Assembly: GCA_021818505.1 (NCBI GenBank)
Contig: JAKADX010000021.1
Location: forward strand, 1-59,808
Direction of reading: 5' to 3'
Source of the DNA: Pseudomonadota bacterium
GTDB lineage: Bacteria > Pseudomonadota > Alphaproteobacteria > Acetobacterales > Acetobacteraceae
DNA: 59,808 nt
The notes below the pieces were generated by a model, which searched no databases, had not been told where the DNA came from, and was given only the letters and a program-made list of their open reading frames with translations. Positions 16,071 to 24,783 of this stretch are shown here, piece after piece (position 1 is the stretch's first letter; the number at the start of each line of letters is the position of its first letter). The position numbers and the translations under genes were made by a program.

Positions 16071-17333
16071 GCGTTCGGCGCGCGTGATGGCAGTGTAGAG
16101 CCAGCGGGCGCGATCATCAGCGGTGCGGCCCAGCCCGTCGTCGTAGACGATCACGTTGGGCCACGAGCTTCCCTGGGCCTTGTGACAGGTGATGGCGTAG
16201 CCCCAGGCCGTCTCGATCAGCCCGCGCATGTCGCGCCAATCGCGGCGCAGGCGATCGGCGTCGAAGGCGACGTGGTCGTCAAAGTGCCCTTTGTAGAAGC
16301 GCTGCCGGCCGCTGACCTTGGTGCCGTCCTCGGTGGTGAGCGTGGCCGAGAAGCTCAGTGGGTCTTCGTCGCGCACGTCCTGCAGCGTCACGAACATGCC
16401 GTTGATCAGACCGATGTCGTGCCGGTTCTTGAGGCAGATGATCTTCTCGCCGCGGCCCTCCGGATAGGTGCCGTCAAAGCCGGCGACCTGCTTCATTGAA
16501 CCGTTGAGATGCAGTCGCGTGGCGTTGCGGCCACAGATCACCTGTCCGCCCTTCAGCATCTGCCGTGGCGACACGCTGCTGCGCGGCATCTTCCAGACCA
16601 TCAGGTCGTGCTCGCCATACGGGATCGGTTGCTGCTGCCGTGCCATGGTGGCGAGGCGCACGATCGCGCTCTCCCCGGCCTGGCGATGGATCTCGGTCAG
16701 CATCACGTCGGGCGCGACATCGGTGAAGGCGCCGGCCCCCTTGATCGGCGGCAACTGGCCGGGATCGCCCAGCACCAGGATGGGCTTGCCGAAGGCCAGC
16801 AGATCGGCGGCCATCTCCGGTCCGACCATCGAGACCTCGTCGAGCACGATCAGTTCGGCATCGCGCACCATGGACTGGTCGTTGAGGAGGAACTGCGGCT
16901 GGTGGATGTCGGCGAGCCGGAGTTCGAGCCGCCTGATCTGGGTCTCTGCGAAGGCCCGCTCGGCGCTGCCCATGCGGCCCAGCGTGCGGCGCAACTCGAA
17001 CAGTTCCTTCTCGACTCGGTCGATCTCCTCCGGCGTCGCCTCGGACACCCGGTAGATCAGGCTGTGGATGGTCGAGGCCGGTGTTCCCTTGCGGGTCATC
17101 ACCAGCGCTGCCTTGCCGGTGAACGCCGCGAACACGACGCCGGGCGTGCAACCGGTGTCGCGGTTCATGTGGCTGAGGCCAAGGGCCTCGATCACATGTG
17201 TGACGATGGTGGACTTCCCGGTTCCCGCGTAGCCGAACAGCCGGAACACCTGCTGCAGTTGGCGTCGCATCACATACCAGTTCACGATGGCGGCAATCGC
17301 GGCCTGCTGCTGAGGCGATGGCGTGACGCTCAT
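16050..17333 (-). CDS. SF1 ATP-dependent helicase (RecD/Dda-like)
   Basis: 427 residues. GYAGTGKST at 34-42 (motif I), LIVLDEVSMVG with DE at 165-166 (motif II), LVLGDPGQLPP (motif III), ITCHKAQGSSWPNV (motif V) and LYTAITRAERGLV (motif VI). These are SF1B motifs of RecD2 and Dda, 5'-3' helicases used in phage replication and recombination. It starts with an ATGA overlap to the Cas4-like nuclease gene and its stop overlaps the next gene's TTG. The end of the gene was copied in the 93-bp duplication. Confidence 0.9.
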   Translation of the reverse strand: MSVTPSPQQQAAIAAIVNWYVMRRQLQQVFRLFGYAGTGKSTIVTHVIEALGLSHMNRDTGCTPGVVFAAFTGKAALVMTRKGTPASTIHSLIYRVSEATPEEIDRVEKELFELRRTLGRMGSAERAFAETQIRRLELRLADIHQPQFLLNDQSMVRDAELIVLDEVSMVGPEMAADLLAFGKPILVLGDPGQLPPIKGAGAFTDVAPDVMLTEIHRQAGESAIVRLATMARQQQPIPYGEHDLMVWKMPRSSVSPRQMLKGGQVICGRNATRLHLNGSMKQVAGFDGTYPEGRGEKIICLKNRHDIGLINGMFVTLQDVRDEDPLSFSATLTTEDGTKVSGRQRFYKGHFDDHVAFDADRLRRDWRDMRGLIETAWGYAITCHKAQGSSWPNVIVYDDGLGRTADDRARWLYTAITRAERGLVILD

Positions 17334-18106
17334 GCAGTCATCTCCCAGCAGCGGGTCGCGTAAGGGCAGAAGCGGCAGAAGTGGAAGTCAGCGTGGGCCG
17401 CGATGCGGGGCGGCAACTCGCCCGCGGTTGCGGCGCGAAGGATGTCCACTGCGTGATCGGAGAGACGCTGCGCCTCTGCCGGCTCGAACGGCACCGCTTC
17501 GTGGTGCAGGACGAGCGTGTCGCGGTTGAGCGCGGTCAGCAGCGCGACGTTCAGATCGAAGTAGGCCATGTAGAGTTGCACCTGGGCGAAGTAGATCGGC
17601 TTCGACCGGCGCAGGCCGTGTTTCACCAGATCGTTCCAGGATTTCGCGCCGAGAGCCTTGTGTTCAAACAGAGCCGGCCAACGCACGCCGATGTCGGGTC
17701 CGGCGACGATCACCCCGTCCGCATGGCCGCGCAGCCGTCCGCCGGCGACGCTGAACCCGAACTGTTCGCCATCGGCGTCACGGTCGCGCAAGTCGAAGCC
17801 GGCGGCGCGCAGCCAGCGGATCGACAGCGCCTCGAACTGGTGGCCGGCATCGAAGACGCGCAGGATGCGGGCATCGAAATCCCGGTCGGCGTCCTTGGGA
17901 GTATGGGTGATTTCGAAGACCAGCTTGCGTGCGCATGGCTCGCCGATCCGGCTGCCGCCAAGGTAGTCGCGCGGGCGCTCGCGGGCCTGGCGGTCGAGGA
18001 TGGCGGCATCGATCAACGCGTTGACGCGCACCGTGATGTCCGGACCGCCGACGCAATCCCGGCCGTAGATCAAGCCGGAGCCGTGGTTGAGATCCAACAC
18101 GATCAT
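17330..18106 (-). CDS. Cas4/RecB-like PD-(D/E)xK nuclease with Fe-S cysteines
   Basis: 258 residues. Catalytic residues appear as D130 (GHADGVIV), E148 and K150 (LFEHKALG), with YFAQVQLYM as the following Gln motif. Cysteines C58 (GEPCARK) and C244, C247, C253 (CRFCPYATRC) match the one-plus-three layout that holds a [4Fe-4S] cluster in Cas4 and AddB. It is likely an exonuclease making single-stranded ends for the annealing ATPase encoded nearby. ATGA overlap with the helicase gene suggests joint action. Confidence 0.8.
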   Translation of the reverse strand: MIVLDLNHGSGLIYGRDCVGGPDITVRVNALIDAAILDRQARERPRDYLGGSRIGEPCARKLVFEITHTPKDADRDFDARILRVFDAGHQFEALSIRWLRAAGFDLRDRDADGEQFGFSVAGGRLRGHADGVIVAGPDIGVRWPALFEHKALGAKSWNDLVKHGLRRSKPIYFAQVQLYMAYFDLNVALLTALNRDTLVLHHEAVPFEPAEAQRLSDHAVDILRAATAGELPPRIAAHADFHFCRFCPYATRCWEMTA

Positions 18107-18113
18107 GCTCTCA

Positions 18114-18569
18114 TCAAAATGGCAAAGCGTCGTCCATCGAGTCGCGCTGCGCGGCCTGTCGCCGCATCGAGTCCTGGAAGCCGTCGATGCAGGACTCGAT
18201 GATGCGGTCGATGTCGGCCGCGCTGCGGTCGTGGAACGGTGCCAGCAGTCCGAGTTCCGTCAGCACTTCGGCGAAGCAGCGCCGGGCGTCCTTGATCGCC
18301 TGCGTCTCCATGCGGGTCTTGTCGATCACGCCGTTGCATCTCCGGGCCAGCGCCGCGCCGGCATCGAGGCACCGGCACGAGCAGAAGGCGTAGGTTGGGA
18401 AGCGATCGAAACCGAGTTCGTGGGTGTAGCCGGGGCCGCGCGCCTCCCGGCCGCACAGCGCGCAGGTATGGCGCGAGACCAGCTCCGCCCGCATCGCGGT
18501 CTGCAGCTTGACCGTCGACCGGTCTGCCGCCCGCCGTGCCGCGCTCGCCTGCCACTTCCTGCGCGCCAT
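18114..18569 (-). CDS. Cysteine-rich phage protein (DUF6511-like)
   Basis: 151 residues. CALCGREA and FCSCRC form a probable zinc site near the N-terminus; the C-terminal part (DIDRIIESCIDGFQDSMRRQ) ends in acidic DDALPF, as in SSB-type tails that bind partner proteins. The layout resembles DUF6511 proteins from alphaproteobacterial phages. It lies between the SSB-like gene and the nuclease, 7 bp from the latter, so a role in the same recombination set is inferred. Confidence 0.6.
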   Translation of the reverse strand: MARRKWQASAARRAADRSTVKLQTAMRAELVSRHTCALCGREARGPGYTHELGFDRFPTYAFCSCRCLDAGAALARRCNGVIDKTRMETQAIKDARRCFAEVLTELGLLAPFHDRSAADIDRIIESCIDGFQDSMRRQAAQRDSMDDALPF

Positions 18570-18585
18570 GCCGGCCCGTCCGGCA

Positions 18586-19308
18586 TCAGCCGTTCAGCCA
18601 AGACGGGCCACCTGTGGGCGCCTGGGCGGGCGCGGGTGGTGGCGCTTGCGGTGGGACCGGCGCCCAGAGCGGTGTCTGGGCAGGTGCGGCGACGGCTGTG
18701 ACCGGCGGTGCCCAGGCCGGCGCGGGGGCCGCAGCCGCCGCCGGTGCACGCGCCGTGCGCGTGCTGGGCTGCGCCGGCACCGACTCGCCGTCCATGATGC
18801 GCTGCCACTCCGGCTCGTTCGGCAGCACCACGCGATCGAGCCGGTTGTTATCGCTGTAGCGCGGATCGCTGGCAGGCTCGACGCGCAGCTTGGCAGCGAA
18901 GGTGATGTTGTGCAGGTCGGACAGCCCGCGCAGCATCCGCTTCGCCCTTGCCGCGTCACGCATGTCCTGCGGGTCGAGGCCGAGTGCGCTGTCGATCATC
19001 GCCCGGAACAGGCCCTTCGAGATCTTCCAGCCGATCGACACGCCGTGCTCGTCGGCCTTGCCGCCGGCGACGGTGAACATCTGCCAGAACTTGCGCTTGT
19101 TGTGCGGGCCGGCGACGACGGTGAACTCGCAGTCCAGCATGCGCACATCGCTGCCGGGCGTCTTCGCCGCCTTGAGCAGTCCCCGGTCAGCCTCGCCCTG
19201 GCCGTCGATGCCACCCGGGCGAAGGGTCATGCAGACCTTCACGAAGCTCCCGTCAGGGATGATGTCGGAGCCGCGCGGCAGTTCCGCATCGTTCATGTCG
19301 AAGGTCAT
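18586..19308 (-). CDS. SSB-like phage protein
   Basis: 240 residues. The first 170 include DGSFVKVCMTLRPGGID, DCEFTVVAGPHNKRKFWQMF and ISKGLFRAMIDSALGL, the pattern of OB-fold-like phage proteins found beside Sak4-type ATPases. A Pro/Ala-rich linker follows, ending GGPSWLNG. It starts 3 bp after the Sak4-like gene. Binding single-stranded DNA for annealing is inferred from this partner and the layout; no ssDNA-binding residues can be proved by eye. Confidence 0.6.
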   Translation of the reverse strand: MTFDMNDAELPRGSDIIPDGSFVKVCMTLRPGGIDGQGEADRGLLKAAKTPGSDVRMLDCEFTVVAGPHNKRKFWQMFTVAGGKADEHGVSIGWKISKGLFRAMIDSALGLDPQDMRDAARAKRMLRGLSDLHNITFAAKLRVEPASDPRYSDNNRLDRVVLPNEPEWQRIMDGESVPAQPSTRTARAPAAAAAPAPAWAPPVTAVAAPAQTPLWAPVPPQAPPPAPAQAPTGGPSWLNG

Positions 19309-19311
19309 CGA

Positions 19312-20145
19312 TCAGCCTTTCGCTTGGGTGTTGATCTTGCGGAGCAGCGCGCCGAGGTCGGGCGGCTCGGTCTCGTCGAGGCGGCCGGAGCGATCCTTGG
19401 CCGGCAGGCCAAAGCCATTGCCGGCACGACAGACGAGACGGCGTTGGCTTCCACGCTCGGGATCGTGCCGCCACACGTCGCCCTCGGCGGTGAACATCGC
19501 CATCGACACGACCTGATCGACGATGCCGGGCAGTTCGCGGCCCGCTTTGCCGCCTTCCATCTGCGGCTGCCAGGTCGTGCGGCCGAACTCGTCGGTCACG
19601 CGTTCGAGAATGCCGACCATGATCGTGGTCTTGCCCGGCGCATGCTGCAGATGCTTGAGCAGGCCGATCGTCTCGCGGGCAAGCAGGCCGTAGGCGCCGC
19701 GCGTGTCGGGCTTGCCGGTCTTGTCGCTGAACGCCTCCGGCCGTGTCTTCGCCCACGCCATCGCCTGCCGGGTGAGATCGGTGATGCTGTCGACAAAGAC
19801 GATCGACTTGCCGGCGATCAGCCGCACCAGGTCGGGATAGGAGGTGGCGAGATGCTGGTAATGCCCTTCCGAGAAGAAGCCATTCTGGTCGGCCGCCGGG
19901 TTCACGCCGCCAATCAGACAGGCGATGTCGATGGCGTCGGTGAAGCTGCGCACGGGGATGCTGTCGCCGCGCCAGCCCTGCACCGATTTGAGGCCCGCTT
20001 CGAGGTCGACACAGATCGTCTCGGCATGCGGCAACGTGGTGAGCAGGTACGTCTTCCCGACGCCACTCGGACCGAACAGCGCCATGGTGGTCTTGTTGGC
20101 CGAGCGCGAAAGCCGCTCGTCGGCGCTGACAATGCGGAGCGCCAT
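19312..20145 (-). CDS. Sak4-like RecA-fold ATPase (AAA_24)
   Basis: 277 residues. Walker A is GPSGVGKT at 25-32 and Walker B is SIVFVDS at 114-120; TTIMVGILERVTDEFGR lies in the L1-like region. This is the small RecA-like core (AAA_24) called Sak4 in phages, a single-strand annealing protein that works with an SSB. Both neighbours fit: an SSB-like gene 3 bp downstream, and a TGATG junction upstream. It probably drives recombination-dependent replication. Confidence 0.83.
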   Translation of the reverse strand: MALRIVSADERLSRSANKTTMALFGPSGVGKTYLLTTLPHAETICVDLEAGLKSVQGWRGDSIPVRSFTDAIDIACLIGGVNPAADQNGFFSEGHYQHLATSYPDLVRLIAGKSIVFVDSITDLTRQAMAWAKTRPEAFSDKTGKPDTRGAYGLLARETIGLLKHLQHAPGKTTIMVGILERVTDEFGRTTWQPQMEGGKAGRELPGIVDQVVSMAMFTAEGDVWRHDPERGSQRRLVCRAGNGFGLPAKDRSGRLDETEPPDLGALLRKINTQAKG

Positions 20146-20642
20146 CAGTGCCCCTCCGCCTTGGTGAGGATGGACAGCTTGAACGTCGGCCGTCCGGTGC
20201 GCACGGTGCGTGCCGGCTCAAATGCAGCACGAATGCGCTCGGGCCACGCTGCGTAGGCACGTTCCGGAACCTTGAAGCTGGTTTCCACGTACTCGGCCGG
20301 GTCCTCACCGCCCGCGCGGATGCGATCGATGAGCGCCGCCAGGCGGCGCTGGTCCCATTCGACTTTCTTCGGGAGATCGGATGTGATCTCCACCATGCCG
20401 TCGTTGAAGCGGACCGTGCCGGTGTCCTTGCCCGCGGCGGCGCGTGCGGCGACGGCCCGCTGTTCGTAGCGGAACGCAATGGCCGCCTCGATCCAGTCGA
20501 CCTGCCGCTTCATGGATTCCAGAGAGTCGCGCGCTTCCGCCTGCAGCAACGCCAGATGCTCGGCAGGCAGCGCGATGATGTCGCCGATGGGCATGTGGCG
20601 GACATCAGCAAGCGTCGGGTGGTTGGATTGGACCGGTGTCAT
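20145..20642 (-). CDS. Hypothetical phage protein
   Basis: 165 residues from ATG 20642 (TGATG with the upstream stop); an in-frame GTG at 20645 is the alternative. A helical region (LALLQAEARDSLESMKRQVD, AIAFRYEQRAVAARA) precedes a charged C-terminus. Not recognised. It sits at the head of the Sak4 cluster, sharing one base between its stop and the Sak4 start, so it probably belongs to the same translation unit. Confidence 0.65.
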   Translation of the reverse strand: MTPVQSNHPTLADVRHMPIGDIIALPAEHLALLQAEARDSLESMKRQVDWIEAAIAFRYEQRAVAARAAAGKDTGTVRFNDGMVEITSDLPKKVEWDQRRLAALIDRIRAGGEDPAEYVETSFKVPERAYAAWPERIRAAFEPARTVRTGRPTFKLSILTKAEGH

Positions 20643-20983
20643 CACGCGGCTCCCTTGAGCAGGCGGACAAGGACGCTGGGGTCGGCGCGGCGCGGACGGC
20701 AGCGGGCGACGATCAGGTACTCGTAGTCATGGTCGCCACGCCGCCGCTGCAGCAGATGGGCGAGGTTCGCCTCGGCGAGCTTCCGCGCCCGGCTGGCCAG
20801 GCGTGTGAGCGCGATCCGCCTGGGTTCAGGGAGAAGCTGCAGGACGTTTGAGGTGTCGCGGGCGAGGAAGCCGCGATGGTACGTGAGACAGTCCCCTGGC
20901 GCGGCGGCGCCGAGCCAGCGGCACAGCGCCTCTTCGGCGAGCGGCGGCGCTGCGGTCGGGATGTCGGGGATGCGGATGTCCAT
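20642..20983 (-). CDS. Hypothetical phage protein
   Basis: 113 residues, unrecognised. Contains LCRWLGAAAPGDCLTYHRGF and ARKLAEANLAHLLQRRRGDH, and ends with basic PRRADPSVLVRLLKG. The pattern, short conserved N-terminus then helical basic tail, recurs in alphaproteobacterial prophage early regions. It overlaps the next gene as TGATG. No function is proposed. Confidence 0.6.
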   Translation of the reverse strand: MDIRIPDIPTAAPPLAEEALCRWLGAAAPGDCLTYHRGFLARDTSNVLQLLPEPRRIALTRLASRARKLAEANLAHLLQRRRGDHDYEYLIVARCRPRRADPSVLVRLLKGAA

Positions 20984-21017
20984 ACTGTCCTACTAGTCAC
21001 GCGCTTGGCGATTTGTT

Positions 21018-21587
21018 TCAGGCTGCCGAGGACAGGCCCACGGCGAGCAGGCGCAGCCGCATTTCCTGCACCCGGCGGAATGCAGTGGTGCGCGACAGCC
21101 CGGCCTGGGCCGGCGCGTGCGCATCGCCACGCGCGAGAGCCGCAAGCAGCGGCATGTCGTCCGGGGACAGCGTCTGGCTGGCCCGCTCCAGGTCGAGGCG
21201 GCGCTCCAGCATGGCGATGCGGTCTGTGGGCTGCCCGACCCAGGCGCCGTAGCCAGCGTCCTCGGCCAGCGCGCTGCCAATGGTCATCCCCTCGTCGCCG
21301 GGGAGCGGATCGTCGAGGGACACGGCGGCGCAACCGGCCCGCTCGCGCCGGCGGCAGAGGGCCAGGCGGGCAACGCGGTGTTTGAAGCAGGTCGCCGCGA
21401 AGCCGCGCAGTTCACCGCGCTCGGCGTCGTAGTCGCGAAGGCGCGCGAGCAGGTCCGTCAGCAAGTCCTGGCGAACGTCCTCAAGCTCATGCGCGGCGAA
21501 GCGGAGCGAGCGGCACAGGCGGCGAGCATACCGATCGGCAAGGCGATGCAGCGGTTCGAGATCGGCGAGCGATGGGAATGTCGGCAT
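21018..21587 (-). CDS. ECF-like sigma factor, phage-encoded
   Basis: 189 residues. A region 2-like segment (HELEDVRQDLLTDLLARLRD, then RGFAATCFKHRVARL) binds core RNA polymerase and -10 DNA in the ECF family. A C-terminal region 4-like helix-turn-helix (LSPDDMPLLAALARG, AQAGLSRTTAFRRVQEMRLR) would contact the -35 element. The linker is long and acidic. It heads the prophage early cluster and may direct its own genes; no target promoter can be named. Confidence 0.72.
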   Translation of the reverse strand: MPTFPSLADLEPLHRLADRYARRLCRSLRFAAHELEDVRQDLLTDLLARLRDYDAERGELRGFAATCFKHRVARLALCRRRERAGCAAVSLDDPLPGDEGMTIGSALAEDAGYGAWVGQPTDRIAMLERRLDLERASQTLSPDDMPLLAALARGDAHAPAQAGLSRTTAFRRVQEMRLRLLAVGLSSAA

Positions 21588-21701
21588 CGGTGGCTCCGGG
21601 CATCGGTGGTGATGCCGGGAACCTGCCGGACCAGCCGGCGCCGATGGTGGGAGCAGCGTGGGACGATCGTGGGAGCAGCGTGGGAAGGCGGCCGGGCGGC
21701 A

Positions 21702-22673
21702 TCAGCCTCGTAGGTCGATATCCTTCGCATCCAGCGTCAGGCGGTAGCGGCTGGGGTGCCGCCGGTTCTCGACCAACCCGCTGGCGATGGCCCGGTCGAT
21801 GCCCGCGTCGACCATGGCGTCGCGCAATTCCCGGACGATATCCCGGATCTGGCGGGACCCCGGCATCGCCCGACCATTCCAGATCGCGCCTTCGATCTCC
21901 CGGACCTGCATGTCGCTCCGCGCCGTCCTGGCCTGCTCCGCCAGCAGCAGCAAAAGACGGAACGGCTGGTCAGCGAGCGCGCATGCCTTGCCATCGATGG
22001 TTGCCGCCTGCGCGGCGCGGTCTATCACCAACCGCGGCTGGACGGCTGGACCGGGGACCAGCAAGGCTGCGACCAGTGCGAATCCCTCCGCCGCCAGAGC
22101 AGTGCTCGCAGCGACCACATGGATGCCTGCGTCACGCAGGCGCCTGTAATCCGCCGCGGCGGCGCTTTCCGGAAAGAGAACCGTCTTGTCGGTCGCCGGC
22201 ACGTGCGCATGCAAAAGAGAGAGCAACCGGGAATTCGCCGCCTGTGCGGGATCGAGCACCATCACCACCGCACGCCCGGCGGCGCTGCGCCCCAATTCCC
22301 AGACCCCGTCCGCGACCGCCACCGGCTCGTCGGCCAGGCCTGATGCCTCGGCAATCGTGGTGATCAGGGCAGCCGCGTCGATCCGAAAGCTGCGGATATC
22401 GTCGGGCAGCAGAAAGGTATCGCGAGCGTGGTCCTCCGGGCATTCGGCGACCAGATTGCCACCAATCTCGACGATCGGCCGGTCGCGGCACCTGCCGTCG
22501 CAGTCTGCGCAAACGGGCCAGGACTCTGCCGGGGGGCGCTCGACCAAGATGCGACGCGCGAGGACTCGGTCGAATGTCCGTCCAAAGTGCGGGACGGCGT
22601 CGCGGCCCCAGAGGACGGCGCCTGGCCGGCCGTCACTCCGCCGCAGCAGCAATCTCGCGAGGCTCTCGGCCAC
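21702..22673 (-). CDS. Unknown protein with Cys cluster and C-terminal wHTH
   Basis: 323 residues from a GTG. Near 55-80 a cluster VCADCDGRCRD ... VAECPEDH could hold zinc. The middle (AVVMVLDPAQAANSRLLSL, TVLFPESAAAADYRRL) looks like an alpha/beta Rossmann-type layer. The C-terminus (QPFRLLLLLAEQARTARSDM, then GSRQIRDIVRELRDAMVDAG, NRRHPSRYRLTL) resembles a winged helix of the OmpR type. No family is recognised. Starts 41 bp inside the end of its partner, so the pair is coupled. Confidence 0.6.
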   Translation of the reverse strand: MAESLARLLLRRSDGRPGAVLWGRDAVPHFGRTFDRVLARRILVERPPAESWPVCADCDGRCRDRPIVEIGGNLVAECPEDHARDTFLLPDDIRSFRIDAAALITTIAEASGLADEPVAVADGVWELGRSAAGRAVVMVLDPAQAANSRLLSLLHAHVPATDKTVLFPESAAAADYRRLRDAGIHVVAASTALAAEGFALVAALLVPGPAVQPRLVIDRAAQAATIDGKACALADQPFRLLLLLAEQARTARSDMQVREIEGAIWNGRAMPGSRQIRDIVRELRDAMVDAGIDRAIASGLVENRRHPSRYRLTLDAKDIDLRG

Positions 22674-23952
22674 GGCAGAACCCGTTGCGGTTCAGGAACT
22701 CCATCACCCGTGCCTCAAACCGCTGTCGCTTGAAGATCGCCTGCGATGGCGGCTTGAGCTTGACGGTCACGGTGGGCGGCCGCCCGCGCGCGGCGCGGAA
22801 CTGGAGGCGCAGCACGACATGCCCGATGCGGTAGTGGCCGGTGCCGAAGCGAATACGGTCGGTGAGATGCGCAACGGAGGCCAGCGCTTCCCCGCGGGAA
22901 CATCGGACGACATACGACGCCTCCACGATCTCGGCCGCGCCGATCCCGTCGTGCCCCAGCCGGTCGATCTGGACCTCCACAATGCGTGCGCTCAGGATGC
23001 CGTAGGGATCGTAGGCGTAGTCGAGGACAAAGTTCATGCCGGCGCGTTCGATCGGCTCCAGCGTGTAGAGATCCTGGCAGTCCTCCCCAGCGAAGAATCC
23101 CGGGCGGTCGAGCATGTAGGTCGCGAAGCTCTCGGCCAGCGTCGCCCGCCGGGCCTTCGCCACGCCGCCGACGCCGAGGCGGCCGGTCGCGATGTCGTAG
23201 ACGAGGACGGCATATTCGAGGCTGCGGTAACTGATGACGCGCTCACGGTCGCCCTCGACCACGGGCACGATCGACACCGGCGCGCCGTGGGTGACGACCA
23301 GCGTCAACTGCCCATCGTCATCGTACCAGCCGAGGCGGCAATACGCGCCGCGGTGGTCGCGCTGGAACATCTCGGCCGCGGCGGCTTCAAACCGGGCTCG
23401 CGCCTCCTCGTCGAGGCTTGGCTCGATGCCCTCGTCCGCGCCGACGTATTCCGCCAGCGACTGCGACGCGTCACGTGCAAGAAGATCGGACGCCGCGTCG
23501 AAGACCCTGGGCTGGTCGAGGAATGCCAGGACAGCGAAGTGCTTTGGATCCAGCGCAATCCCCGGACCATCGGCCGGCGGGTCGTCCCCGATCCGCCTCT
23601 CCAGCCGCGCCGCACGCTCCTGCAGCAGCCGCATGCCGTTCGCGGTGCCAAGCTCTGCAATGCGGTGCAGGTCAGCGACCAGTCCCTGCGGCAGCCGATC
23701 CTCCGGACCCTCGAAGAAGGCCCGAAGCGCGGCCCTGGCGACGCCGTCGTCCTGGTCGAACGCGGTCATGTCGAAGACGATGCTGCCCGGCGGCTGGCGC
23801 TCGAACAGGCGACGGAACAGCTGCAAATCGACCGTATTCAGGAAACGCGGGTTGACGAACTTCTTCAGGTCCCGGGCCAACGGCAACTCCACATGATGTT
23901 CGATTAATGTTCTAGCGAATTGGTTGCGTTTATGTCGAATCGAATCACTCAT
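22633..23952 (-). CDS. Unknown 440-residue protein, partner of the wHTH gene
   Basis: About 439 residues from ATG 23952; ATG 23961 and GTG 23964 are in frame and none has a clear ribosome site. An acidic N-terminal segment (IVFDMTAFDQDDGVARAAL) leads to a beta-rich central part (YCRLGWYDDDGQLTLVVTHG, VISYRSLEYAVLVYDIATGR) and a basic C-terminus (VTVKLKPPSQAIFKRQRFEA). No enzyme motif can be named. It is the first of two overlapping genes at the end of the prophage, divergent from the recombinase cassette. Confidence 0.6.
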   Translation of the reverse strand: MSDSIRHKRNQFARTLIEHHVELPLARDLKKFVNPRFLNTVDLQLFRRLFERQPPGSIVFDMTAFDQDDGVARAALRAFFEGPEDRLPQGLVADLHRIAELGTANGMRLLQERAARLERRIGDDPPADGPGIALDPKHFAVLAFLDQPRVFDAASDLLARDASQSLAEYVGADEGIEPSLDEEARARFEAAAAEMFQRDHRGAYCRLGWYDDDGQLTLVVTHGAPVSIVPVVEGDRERVISYRSLEYAVLVYDIATGRLGVGGVAKARRATLAESFATYMLDRPGFFAGEDCQDLYTLEPIERAGMNFVLDYAYDPYGILSARIVEVQIDRLGHDGIGAAEIVEASYVVRCSRGEALASVAHLTDRIRFGTGHYRIGHVVLRLQFRAARGRPPTVTVKLKPPSQAIFKRQRFEARVMEFLNRNGFCRGREPREIAAAAE

Positions 23953-24058
23953 CGCGTGCATCACGGATAAGTGAGGTCAACCAACCGCCGTCACAACATC
24001 GCACCCTGGGCGCGGGGCGGCATCGGAGCGTGGAACATCCGGCTCGGCCGTTGAGTAG

Positions 24059-24280
24059 ATGCTGGGGGTGCAAAACGTCTCACTCGCCCGCGGCATCAAC
24101 CCCCACCTCCCGCCCCACCTCCGTGAGGTCTTCTCGATCCTCGCGCGCGGCCTGGTGCGGCTGCGCAGCCGCGCGGCCGAGGAAGCCGCCCGCCAGACCA
24201 TGGACCGGGGAGAATGTCGCCTCGACTTCCATGGCCACCAACGCGGTCATGCCCAACCGAAACGTCGGAGAAGGGCATGA
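24059..24280 (+). CDS. Small protein of the recombinase cassette
   Basis: 73 residues: LPPHLREVFSILARGLVRLR, then a polar tail ending QPKRRRRA. Short proteins of this type usually precede DUF2924 and a serine recombinase in alphaproteobacterial elements; function is unknown. Its stop overlaps the next start as ATGA. ATG 24059 or the in-frame GTG at 24068 could be the start. Confidence 0.6.
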   Translation: MLGVQNVSLARGINPHLPPHLREVFSILARGLVRLRSRAAEEAARQTMDRGECRLDFHGHQRGHAQPKRRRRA

Positions 24281-24783
24281 CGAGGACTACCAAGACCAAG
24301 CACGCAGCGGCGCCGACGCCGGCGATCGCCGCCATCGCCGCGGACACCGTGCTGCCGCGTCTCGCGGCGCTGAAGACCGCCGCTACCGCCGACCTCAAAC
24401 AGCAATGGCGTGAGTTGTTCGGCGCGGAACCACCGCCCTACAACCGCCGCTTCCTCGAAAGCCGGCTCGCCTACCGCATCCAGGAACTGGCCTATGGGGG
24501 GCTGAAGCCCGAAACGGTCGAGCGGCTGGAGGCGCTGGGCGAGCAGCTGGACGGTGGCAACGTCGTCATCCGCCGCATCCGCCACGATGCCAAGCCAATC
24601 GCCGGCACGCGGCTGATCCGCGAATACCAGGGCGTCGAGCACAGCGTCACCGTGCTGCATGACGGCTACGAGTGGGAGGGCCGGCCCTACAAGTCGCTGT
24701 CCGCCGTCGCGCGGGCGATCACCGGCACGCGGTGGAACGGGCTCGTGTTCTTCGGACTCAAGAACCAGCGGGGGGTGGCATGA
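24277..24783 (+). CDS. DUF2924 domain protein
   Basis: 168 residues. ATG 24277 has GGAGAAGGG upstream. DUF2924 features: LKQQWRELFGAEPPPYNRRF, LESRLAYRIQELAYGGL and, at the end, RPYKSLSAVARAITGTRWNG followed by FFGLK. The family is nearly always found just before a serine recombinase, as here, and may help it select DNA. Both ends overlap neighbours as ATGA, so the whole cassette is likely one transcript. Confidence 0.88.
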   Translation: MTRTTKTKHAAAPTPAIAAIAADTVLPRLAALKTAATADLKQQWRELFGAEPPPYNRRFLESRLAYRIQELAYGGLKPETVERLEALGEQLDGGNVVIRRIRHDAKPIAGTRLIREYQGVEHSVTVLHDGYEWEGRPYKSLSAVARAITGTRWNGLVFFGLKNQRGVA

